Positions 1 through 5,889 of a DNA stretch of 14,704 bases are shown piece by piece. A program made the translations under genes and the position numbers. Each line of letters begins with the position of its first letter. Within the stretch, counting starts at the first letter, position 1. Source of the DNA: JBQCDV01 sp051960855 (GTDB lineage Bacteria; Actinomycetota; Actinomycetes; JAJZTN01); contig JBQCDV010000268.1 in the NCBI GenBank assembly GCA_051960855.1, positions 1-14,704 on the forward strand, read 5' to 3'. The notes under the pieces were generated by a model. It made no database searches and had not been told where the DNA came from. It worked only from the letters and a program-made list of their open reading frames with translations.

Positions 1-99
1 CGTGGCGGCGCTGATCCGGCTCGACCCGGACAGGGCACGGGAGGCGGTGCTCACTGACACGCCGCTCTGTTGCGCCACGGTGCGCAGGTCGACGGACAA
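1..99 (-). CDS. LacI/GalR-family transcriptional regulator, N-terminal fragment
   Basis: Partial gene running off the left edge; only the first 33 codons are present. Read on the minus strand it contains VAQQSGVSVSTASRALSG followed by SSRISAAT, the classic LacI-family helix-turn-helix (family pattern: VA..AGVS.STVSR.LNG...VS..TR). This family binds palindromic operators as dimers and usually responds to a sugar or related ligand through the C-terminal domain, which lies outside the window. Start choice: TTG at 99-97 is preceded by a perfect GGAGG (plus-strand CCTCC at 106-110) with a 6-nt spacer, and an in-frame stop lies a few codons upstream, so little N-terminal extension is possible. It is divergent from the hydrolase gene at 428. 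The target genes and ligand cannot be deduced. It may be autoregulated through the AAACGTTT site at 186-193. Confidence 0.85.
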   Translation of the reverse strand, partial: MSVDLRTVAQQSGVSVSTASRALSGSSRISAAT

Positions 100-185
100 C
101 GGTGGCCTCCGGTCTCAGAGCCGCACGAACGGCTCGGTGCACTCTGCTCGAAGAATCTCGATGGCAGGAGTCTGGACTACTGCGC

Positions 186-193
186 AAACGTTT
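186..193. promoter_or_regulatory. LacI-family operator core AAACGTTT
   Basis: Perfect 8-bp palindrome with the central CG typical of LacI/GalR-family operators. It lies in the divergent region, 87 bp upstream of the LacI-type TTG start and about 235 bp upstream of the hydrolase start. The flanks (GC on the left, CG on the right) break the symmetry, so the palindrome does not extend further. The natural inference is autoregulation of the adjacent repressor and possibly control of the divergent gene. A chance 8-mer cannot be excluded, but motif type and location agree. Confidence 0.5.
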
Positions 194-323
194 CGGCGCT
201 CCCGCCGCTTGCGCGGCGCGGCTGTGGAGCCGTCCTACCGCGCGGGCGAGGCCCTCCCGGGGGACCGCTTTCCTCCACACCAGGGCATAGGGTCGTCACG
301 CAGAGTGAGAATCGGCCATTTCG

Positions 324-464
324 GTCGCCCGGGTTGTGTGAACTCGTAGCGCAGGGGCAACCCCGGGGAGCAGGATGGCGACGTCCGGCGGATGCATGGT
401 GTCCGCTGCCGGGGAGAGGGAGGTGCGGTGCTCCGACGTCCTGACCGGTTGCGCCCCTCCCGGC
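324..464 (+). promoter_or_regulatory. possible structured 5' leader and SD-masking stem of the hydrolase gene
   Basis: The 328-bp region between the two divergent starts holds no convincing gene. In it I see nested complementarity: GTCGCC (324-329) with GGCGAC (377-382), GGGTTG (331-336) with CAACCC (358-363), and TGTG (337-340) with CGCA (350-353). GGGG-CAA-CCCC (354-364) could form a competing hairpin. Further on, GCCGGG (408-413) can pair with CCCGGC (459-464), continued with two single-base bulges to about 420/454, which would cover part of the Shine-Dalgarno at 416-423 and leave the GTG start in the loop. A TAGGGT at 288-293 could be a -10 element, but I see no good -35. Such pairing is common by chance at this G+C. 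Confidence 0.2.
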
Positions 465-2767
465 GGCTACCCTCCGTGCCCCTCCCCACTGCTCCCCGCC
501 CCTCCGCCCTCAGCCCCTCGAGCCTGATCCGCTGCCTGTCAGGCACCCGCGCTCGCCGGGTCAGCCTCGTGGCGCTGGCCAGTGCGCTGGGCAGCCTCGC
601 GCCGCTGGCCGTCCCCGCCCCGCTGGGCCTAGGGGTGGACCTCTCCGCTCAGCGCGACGCTGCCGCGACAAGCGTGGACTACAGCACGGTGGCCCAGACC
701 CGGACGGATGTCCGCGCGCCAGGCCTCGGTGCTGTCGCGCTGCCGCTCCCGCATCCCTCTCTTGTCCTGGCCTCGGGACCGACGTCCGCCGCTGTCCCTG
801 CGACCTTCCTGCGTCCGGGGGCGATTCCCGGCTCCGCACTGGCCGCCTACCGCTCCAGCGCGGCGGCCATGGCGGTGGAGCGTCCCCAGTGCCACCTGTC
901 CTGGCAGGTCCTCGCCGGCATCGGGCTGGTCGAGTCCGACCACGGGAGTATGGGCGGGTCTGGCCAGCCGGGGTGGTCGGGGCTGGCCCAGCCCGCGATC
1001 TACGGCCCGGTCCTGGACGGCTCCTCGGGCGCCGCGATGCGCGACACGGATGGCGGCGCGCTCGATGGCGACCCGACCTGGGACCGTGCCGTCGGGCCGA
1101 TGCAGTTCCTGCCATCGACCTGGGTGGCCTACGCCAGCGACGGCAACGGCGACGGCGTCGCCGACCCGCAGCAGATCGCGGACGCGGCGCTGACAGCAGC
1201 GTCGTTCCTCTGCAGCCGGGGCACCGATCTTGCTGACCCACAGAACCTTGCGAGCGCGATCTTCGGCTACAACCACGCCGGCTGGTACGTCTCGCAGGTG
1301 CTCGCGGCAGCGCAGGCCTACGGTGCCGCCGGCCTCAGCGTCGTGGGGCCCGGCGTCACCCCACCATCGACGAACGGCGCTGTCACGGCACCCGTCGCGC
1401 TCGCGGCTGCTCCGACCGTCATCGGCAACCCCCCGGCGCGCAGCAACCCCGGCGGTCCCGTGGGCAGCGTCCTCACCTACGCCTACGGCCAGCTCGGCAC
1501 GCCGTATGTGTGGGGCGGCACGACCGAGGACGGCTTCGACTGCAGCGGACTGACGCAGGCCTCCTATGCCGCGGCGGGTTTCTCCTTGCCCCGCACTGCT
1601 GCGCAGCAATGGAGCGCCCTGTCCAAAGTCTCCGCGAATGACCTGCAGGCAGGAGACCTGGTCTTCTTCGCCACCGGTCGCCTCGGGCCGGGCGTCGCGA
1701 GCCACGTCGGGATCTACCTCGGCAACGGCTACATGCTCGACGCTCCCCATCCGGGCGCCGTCGTACGGATCGAGCCCGTCTACCAGGTCCCCGGATACCT
1801 CGGCGCCGCTCGCCCCTCGGGCGTCCCCCAATTGCCCGACGCGGTGAAGGACCACAGCGACAAGCCCAGCAGCCCCAGTCCCAGCGGCCACAGTCCCAGC
1901 ACGGACAAGCCGAGCAGCGCTAAGCCCGCCGGCGACAAGCCCAGCACCGACAAGCCCGGCACTGACAAGCCCAGCACTGGCAAGCCCAGCACTGGCAAGC
2001 CCAGCACCGACCAGCCCGGAGACGTGGCAGACGGCCCGGCAACGGACAGCAGCTCCACGCCTGAGACCGGGTCGGCAAAGCCGGGCAAGGGCAACGGCAA
2101 CGGCAACGGCAAGCAACCGCCGGCGACGCAGTCTCCGACCCCGGGTCAGACGCCGGCGCCCAGTCAGACGCCGACGGCAGATGGGACGCCGTCGAGTTCG
2201 GGCAGCCAGACGGGAACGTCGACGAGCAGCCCCTCGACCCGCGGTACGACGGGGAGCGACACCACCACAGAGCAGCCGACTCCATCGACGACGCCATCGA
2301 CGACACCGTCAGCGACGCAGCCCACGCCGGAGGACGCTTCCCCGAGCACTCCCTCCGCGACAACTCCCTCCGCCACCACCCCTTCCGCCACCACCCCTTC
2401 CGGCACGACGACGACGACGCCGGGGGCGACGCGAGGCAACGCGACGTGGAAGCTCACTGCGCGGACAGACACCGGCTCGATCGAGCTGACGATCGCCACC
2501 AGCAGCGATGCCAGCGCCTACTGGGCGACCGCTCCCACTGACATCGGCTCCGGCTCGACCGGCTCTGACTCGACAGGCATTGCGGAGATGGTGCTCAGCC
2601 AGCTGCCACCGGGACTCGCGACGGGGCAGGTTGTCCACCTGAGCGCACCGGACGGCACGAGCACGGACTACGTGCTCGAGGACTCGGCGGCCGCTCCCCA
2701 CGTCGGCGACGTCCTGCTGAGCATCGGCCAGCAGCGGAAGCTGCTGCGCGCGGCGACCGCACACTGA
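428..2767 (+). CDS. exported bifunctional wall hydrolase: lytic transglycosylase + NlpC/P60 endopeptidase
   Basis: Probable secreted or surface peptidoglycan hydrolase cutting glycan strands and stem peptides. Start: GTG 428 has GAGGGAGG at 416-423; an ATG at 392 in the same frame would add 12 residues and has a weaker site, and GTG 476 is a third option. Numbering from 428: basic segment (RARR) and hydrophobic signal about 45-65; SLT-type domain about 155-300 with likely catalytic Glu169 (GLVESDHG), MQFLPSTW near 225 and YNHAGWYV near 281; NlpC/P60 domain about 348-463 with Cys372 (FDCSG), His426 (SHVGIYLG) and third polar residue His441 (APHPG). Next comes a low-complexity linker, about 470-670, rich in KPST, GN and TPSAT repeats, as in wall-spanning linkers. 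The C-terminal domain, about 671-779, is not recognised and may be wall-binding or a cargo domain. Domain order resembles the SLT + C40 hydrolases of actinobacterial conjugation and wall-remodelling systems. The N-region before the signal is unusually long, so the start is uncertain. Confidence 0.88.
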   Translation: MLRRPDRLRPSRRLPSVPLPTAPRPSALSPSSLIRCLSGTRARRVSLVALASALGSLAPLAVPAPLGLGVDLSAQRDAAATSVDYSTVAQTRTDVRAPGLGAVALPLPHPSLVLASGPTSAAVPATFLRPGAIPGSALAAYRSSAAAMAVERPQCHLSWQVLAGIGLVESDHGSMGGSGQPGWSGLAQPAIYGPVLDGSSGAAMRDTDGGALDGDPTWDRAVGPMQFLPSTWVAYASDGNGDGVADPQQIADAALTAASFLCSRGTDLADPQNLASAIFGYNHAGWYVSQVLAAAQAYGAAGLSVVGPGVTPPSTNGAVTAPVALAAAPTVIGNPPARSNPGGPVGSVLTYAYGQLGTPYVWGGTTEDGFDCSGLTQASYAAAGFSLPRTAAQQWSALSKVSANDLQAGDLVFFATGRLGPGVASHVGIYLGNGYMLDAPHPGAVVRIEPVYQVPGYLGAARPSGVPQLPDAVKDHSDKPSSPSPSGHSPSTDKPSSAKPAGDKPSTDKPGTDKPSTGKPSTGKPSTDQPGDVADGPATDSSSTPETGSAKPGKGNGNGNGKQPPATQSPTPGQTPAPSQTPTADGTPSSSGSQTGTSTSSPSTRGTTGSDTTTEQPTPSTTPSTTPSATQPTPEDASPSTPSATTPSATTPSATTPSGTTTTTPGATRGNATWKLTARTDTGSIELTIATSSDASAYWATAPTDIGSGSTGSDSTGIAEMVLSQLPPGLATGQVVHLSAPDGTSTDYVLEDSAAAPHVGDVLLSIGQQRKLLRAATAH
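1934..2008 (+). repeat. five 15-bp tandem repeats coding (D/G)KP(S/G)T
   Basis: Five consecutive 15-bp units of the form GRC AAG CCC RGC ACY in frame within the hydrolase gene, giving a Lys/Pro/Ser/Thr linker. The near-identity of the units at DNA level suggests expansion by slippage or recombination, so linker length may vary between strains. Confidence 0.85.
2348..2407 (+). repeat. four 15-bp tandem repeats coding TPSAT
   Basis: Four in-frame 15-bp units (TPSAT three times, then TPSGT) near the end of the hydrolase linker, just before the C-terminal domain. They form a second, independent expansion besides the KPST repeat at 1934-2008. A short run of GGCAAC units near 2090-2112 is a third. 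Confidence 0.8.
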
Positions 2768-2795
2768 CGTTCCACCTCGCGCGTTACCGGCAACA

Positions 2796-2830
2796 CCTCG
2801 CCTCGCCTCGCCTCGCCTCGCCTCGCCTCG
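2796..2830. repeat. (CCTCG)7 pentanucleotide microsatellite
   Basis: Seven perfect tandem copies of CCTCG begin 28 bp after the hydrolase stop codon. A degenerate CCTGG follows. As RNA from the plus strand it is C-rich, and it sits where the hydrolase transcript should end. It lies about 70 bp upstream of the proposed operon promoter. No unmistakable intrinsic terminator is present in the gap. Confidence 0.95.
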
Positions 2831-2840
2831 CCTGGGCCTG

Positions 2841-2864
2841 GAAATGGCACGTATGTCCCATTTC
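2841..2864. promoter_or_regulatory. 24-bp near-palindrome, operator or terminator hairpin
   Basis: Inverted arms GAAATGG (2841-2847) and CCATTTC (2858-2864) surround a partly symmetric centre; 20 of 24 positions obey the two-fold symmetry. The AT-rich arms stand out from the surrounding G+C-rich DNA. It could be a protein-binding site 36 bp upstream of the proposed -35, or, as RNA, a hairpin followed by a weakly T-rich stretch (TTCTCTT) ending the hydrolase transcript. The stem is weak for an intrinsic terminator. Confidence 0.4.
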
Positions 2865-2900
2865 TTCTCTTGCCGCGCGCACATGAACTCCAATAGCCCC

Positions 2901-2928
2901 TTGTGCACCCCCTGCGAGTGTCTAGGCT
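2901..2928 (+). promoter_or_regulatory. candidate promoter of the DUF4255 operon (TTGTGC-N16-TAGGCT)
   Basis: TTGTGC at 2901-2906 and TAGGCT at 2923-2928 are spaced by 16 bp and fit the loose actinobacterial housekeeping-sigma consensus (TTGNNN / TANNNT). Transcription would start near 2935, about 65 nt before the ATG at 3001. It is the best match in the gap, but other sigma classes were not excluded. Confidence 0.35.
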
Positions 2929-2937
2929 CGGTGCGAC

Positions 2938-2958
2938 GTCCGGACGGGGGGTCCGGAC
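2938..2958. promoter_or_regulatory. doubled palindrome GTCCGGAC, possible operator
   Basis: Two perfect copies of the self-complementary octamer GTCCGGAC, at 2938-2945 and 2951-2958, have start points 13 bp apart with GGGGG between. They lie directly over and after the predicted transcription start, where a bound repressor would block initiation. In RNA the copies could pair with each other into a hairpin. No regulator can be assigned. Confidence 0.45.
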
Positions 2959-3000
2959 AGCGCATTGCAGTGATTTCAGGTGGGGAGGTGTCGCGCGCTC

Positions 3001-3651
3001 ATGCTCATTCCGACGGTGGAGCGCGGACTCGACCGCCTGATCCGCGCGACCCTCCCGCTGCCGGAGAGCGTCGGCGATGTGTCGTTCGACCCGCCCAGCG
3101 GCACGTGGGGCGCCGCCCTGAGTCGCTTGACTGTCAACCTTTTCCTGTTCGACGTGCAGCGCAGCCCGCAGCCCCCGCGCCCGGCTGCCGAACGGACCAC
3201 CCCTGACGGTCGCGTCGAACGACGCCCGCCGCTGCCGATGGTCCAGCTCGGCTACATGGTGAGCGCCTGGGCCGGAAATACCCAGGACGAGCACGAGCTA
3301 TTGGGTGAGCTTTTGTCCTGTTTTCTCCTGCACGGGGTCCTTCCGGCTGACCTACTGCCGCGTCCGCTCGACTCGAGCGTGCAGTTGTCGGTCGCCCCAG
3401 CGGACGCCATGACCCGGCCCAAGGACATTTGGTCGGGCATCGAGGGAAAGCTCCGGCCGTCATTCACCGTCATCGCCACCGTCGCGCTCGACACCATCGC
3501 GTGGGCTCCCGTGGCTCCTCGGGTCGACCGCGTCCAGGGGCTGGCGGCTCCGACACCGTCGGCCGTGCCGCCGCAGCAGCCCTCCCCCGGGCCCGCGCTG
3601 CGACGTCGCCGCACCCCGGACGGCGTCGTTCTCGAGTCGGACGAGGGCTGA
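3001..3651 (+). CDS. DUF4255 / Pvc16_N-type protein (contractile injection system tail cap/terminator family)
   Basis: A 216-residue protein. Residues about 1-170 match the Pvc16 N-terminal (DUF4255) pattern as I know it: an amphipathic start (LIPTVERGLDRLIRATLP), then DVSFDPPSGTWGAALSR, then TVNLFLFDVQRSP, a central PMVQLGYMVSAWAG and a later HELLGELLSCFLL helix. In eCIS such as Afp/PVC the family member caps or terminates the tube and sheath. Residues about 175-216 form a Pro/Arg-rich tail without clear fold. Start: ATG 3001 gives the family-like N-terminus; an in-frame GTG at 2980 would add seven unlike residues. The nearest GGGAGG (2983-2988) is 12 nt away, longer than ideal. The stop is one base before the next gene's GTG, so the two are co-translated. 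It is the only recognisable eCIS-family protein here; no sheath or tube gene adjoins it. Confidence 0.88.
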   Translation: MLIPTVERGLDRLIRATLPLPESVGDVSFDPPSGTWGAALSRLTVNLFLFDVQRSPQPPRPAAERTTPDGRVERRPPLPMVQLGYMVSAWAGNTQDEHELLGELLSCFLLHGVLPADLLPRPLDSSVQLSVAPADAMTRPKDIWSGIEGKLRPSFTVIATVALDTIAWAPVAPRVDRVQGLAAPTPSAVPPQQPSPGPALRRRRTPDGVVLESDEG

Positions 3652-3652
3652 C

Positions 3653-5872
3653 GTGCGGGTCACCTCGAACACCCCGGTGCTCGACGTCGACGCCGGTGGG
3701 CGCGCTGCGGTCACGGTGTCGGTCGTCAACACCAGCGACGTCATCGACGGCATCAGCGCCAGGATCGTCGGGATCCCCGAGCAGCACGTCACCTCCGAGC
3801 CCGCGCTGCTGCCGCTGTTTCCTGAGGACAGCGGCGATGTCACCCTCCGCGTGGGACTCCCACCAACGTTTCCCGCCGGACGGCACCCGCTGACCGTCGA
3901 GGTGCGGTCCCAGGCGGTCGTCATCCCCCCGCAGCACGTCGACCTCGACCTGGTCGTCCCCGCCCGACCCGCGCTGAAGCTGACGGCGCGCCCCGAGGTC
4001 GTCCGGGCCCGACGGCACGGGCGGTTCGTGCTGGAGCTGGCCAACCGCGGCAACGTCCCCCTCGAGGTCGCTCTGCACGCGGCGGACGCCGACCGATCCA
4101 TGCGGCTGCGCTTCACACCCGAGACGCTGACGGTGCCCGCGGGCGCCGTGGCGACCGCCGTGCTCGAGGCGCGGTCGCGCTGGCACATCTTCGGGGGTGA
4201 CCTGGGTCGCCCCGTGACCGTCGAGACGACCGGGACCCACGGCGAGCAGTCGATCGACGACCGCACGGTCGTCACCCTGCGGCAGCGGGCCCTGATCCCC
4301 CGAGGTCTGCTGACGGTGCTGATCCTGGCCGCGATCGTGGGCCTGTGGGCCGCCGCCTTCCTCTTCGGGCTGACCCGCGTCTTCTCCGGCGACCCGCTCA
4401 CCAAGACCGCACCGGCGTCGTTCTTCATCTCGAGCTCTGACAAGCAGCTCGTAGCCGACGACGGCCTGCCGGCAAAGGACGGCGCACTTCCGGCAGGAGC
4501 GGGCGGCAGCATCGCGGGCACGGTCTCGGCCACCACCACCGGCGAGCCCATCGGGCGCATCGTGGTCGAGGCGCTGCGTCAGTCCCGCGAGGGCCTCGTG
4601 CTGGTGGGGTCTGCGGCCTCACAGGTCGATGGCAGCTTCGTCATTCCTGGCCTCTTTCCCGGCGACTACCTGCTGCGGTTCAGCGCGACGGGCTACCGGA
4701 CCACCTGGTGGCCGGGGGCCTCTGCACAGGCGGCCGCCAAGCCCGTGACCGCCGCCGCACAGCGTGTTAGCAGCGGCGTCAACGTCGCCCTCACGGGGCT
4801 GCCCGGCTCCATCCGCGGCACCGTCGACCCCGGCGACAGCCTCACTCCCGTCGTGACGACGGTGACCGCGCGTGCCCTGCAGACGCGCTCGGGCGCCACA
4901 GCACCGGCGGTCACCACGAAGAGCCGGCCCGACGGGTCGTGGGCGCTCAACGGTCTGCCGGCCCCCGGCACCTACGAGGTCAGCTTCACCACTCCCGGCT
5001 ACGCCACCACCACTGTGGTCGAGAAGGTCGGCGGCGGCCAGCAGCGGTACGTGCCGACGGTCCGGCTCAGCGCTGGTGACGGCACTATCTCGGGCACCGT
5101 CACCGCAGCGGGACAGGCGATCGGCGGCGTCACCGTCACCACGACCGTGGACGGCAAGTCGCTGACGACGGCAACGCCCACCCAGGGGGTCGTCGGTCAG
5201 TTTGTGCTCACCGGGCTGCCGACACCCTCCACCTACGTGGTGACACTGTCGAAGGACGGCTACGGCTCGCAGACCGTGGTCGTCGACCTCGGTCCCGGGC
5301 AGGTGCGCAAGGACCTCGCCGTCACGCTGCAGGACGGGACCGGCAGCGTCACCGGGCTGCTGACAGGCAGCGATGGCCAGGGCATCGGGGACGCGACGGT
5401 CACCGTCGGCGGTGTCGCCAAGCCAGTGGCCACGCAGACCCTCACGACCGGAGACGTCGGTCGCTTCGCCATCTCCGGCCTGCGCTCGCCTGGCAGCTAC
5501 ACCCTGACGTTCTCGAAGAAGGGCTACGTCGACCAGACCGTCCCCGTGACGCTGGGAGCCGCCGGACCTCCGCCCACCGTCGACGTGGTGCTGCCGCAGG
5601 GCCTCGGGTCCATCGCGGGCACCGTGACGGCCGTCGGCAGCGGCACCGCGGTCAGCGGCGCTCAGGTCAGCGTGACCGACGGCAGCACGACCTGGACCAC
5701 GACAACAGTCGGAGGCGCCGGCGCCACCGGCGGCAGCTACCTCGCCCCGGACCTGCGACCGGGCCACTACGCGGTCACAGTGACCGCCGACGGCTACCTG
5801 CCCGCGACCGGCATCGCCGAGGTGACCGCTGGCGGCAGCACCACCCTGGACATCGGGCTGAGGGCGTCATGA
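3653..5872 (+). CDS. single-pass membrane protein: two Ig-like domains, TM, five carboxypeptidase-regulatory-like repeats
   Basis: 739 residues, starting at GTG 3653 one base after the DUF4255 stop, with GAGGG five nt upstream. No signal peptide. Residues about 1-105 and 106-205 are Ig-like beta domains of COG1470/NEW3 type (VNTSDVIDG, LLPLFPEDSGDV, PAGRHPLTVEV, then LANRGNVPLEV). A basic segment (RQRALIPR) precedes a helix at about 219-241 (LLTVLILAAIVGLWAAAFLF), implying head inside and C-terminus outside. After a spacer, five modules begin near 284, 384, 476, 563 and 651, each of the form G-S-I-x-G-T-V ... G-x-F-x-x-x-G-L-P-x-P-G-x-Y-x-V-x-F ... GY. There is no cysteine. I infer an envelope anchor whose cytoplasmic head may bind the DUF4255 protein or a contractile particle; a purely structural or adhesive role is the alternative. 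No catalytic motif is visible. Confidence 0.85.
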   Translation: MRVTSNTPVLDVDAGGRAAVTVSVVNTSDVIDGISARIVGIPEQHVTSEPALLPLFPEDSGDVTLRVGLPPTFPAGRHPLTVEVRSQAVVIPPQHVDLDLVVPARPALKLTARPEVVRARRHGRFVLELANRGNVPLEVALHAADADRSMRLRFTPETLTVPAGAVATAVLEARSRWHIFGGDLGRPVTVETTGTHGEQSIDDRTVVTLRQRALIPRGLLTVLILAAIVGLWAAAFLFGLTRVFSGDPLTKTAPASFFISSSDKQLVADDGLPAKDGALPAGAGGSIAGTVSATTTGEPIGRIVVEALRQSREGLVLVGSAASQVDGSFVIPGLFPGDYLLRFSATGYRTTWWPGASAQAAAKPVTAAAQRVSSGVNVALTGLPGSIRGTVDPGDSLTPVVTTVTARALQTRSGATAPAVTTKSRPDGSWALNGLPAPGTYEVSFTTPGYATTTVVEKVGGGQQRYVPTVRLSAGDGTISGTVTAAGQAIGGVTVTTTVDGKSLTTATPTQGVVGQFVLTGLPTPSTYVVTLSKDGYGSQTVVVDLGPGQVRKDLAVTLQDGTGSVTGLLTGSDGQGIGDATVTVGGVAKPVATQTLTTGDVGRFAISGLRSPGSYTLTFSKKGYVDQTVPVTLGAAGPPPTVDVVLPQGLGSIAGTVTAVGSGTAVSGAQVSVTDGSTTWTTTTVGGAGATGGSYLAPDLRPGHYAVTVTADGYLPATGIAEVTAGGSTTLDIGLRAS

Positions 5873-5889
5873 CGGCGGCGATCGCGTGA
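5869..5889 (+). other. six-residue relay ORF (MTAAIA) bridging two genes
   Basis: ATG at 5869-5871 overlaps the upstream gene's TGA (5870-5872) as ATGA. Six codons later its own TGA (5887-5889) overlaps the downstream gene's GTG (5886-5888) as GTGA. A ribosome terminating on the first gene could re-initiate here, translate six codons and stop exactly on the next start, which lacks a strong Shine-Dalgarno of its own. Geometry is seen directly; function is inference and chance is possible. Confidence 0.3.

Noticed and set aside
2..349. Plus-strand open frame covering the left edge
   Set aside because: It runs antisense through the LacI-type helix-turn-helix and then reads arginine/serine-rich filler; there is no ribosome site or motif.
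301..382. Possible c-di-AMP (ydaO) riboswitch, suggested by AACTCGTAGCG and GGGGAGC
   Set aside because: The conserved blocks are incomplete and in the wrong order (the CTCGTAG-like piece precedes the GGGG piece), so only a generic structured leader is suggested.
2796..2830. CRISPR-like array
   Set aside because: Pure head-to-tail pentamers without spacers and no cas genes; this is a microsatellite.
4502..5869. CnaB pilin-type isopeptide domains in the repeat arrays
   Set aside because: The modules fit carboxypeptidase-regulatory-like repeats; I could not see a consistent Lys/Glu/Asn triad in the positions used by isopeptide-forming CnaB domains.
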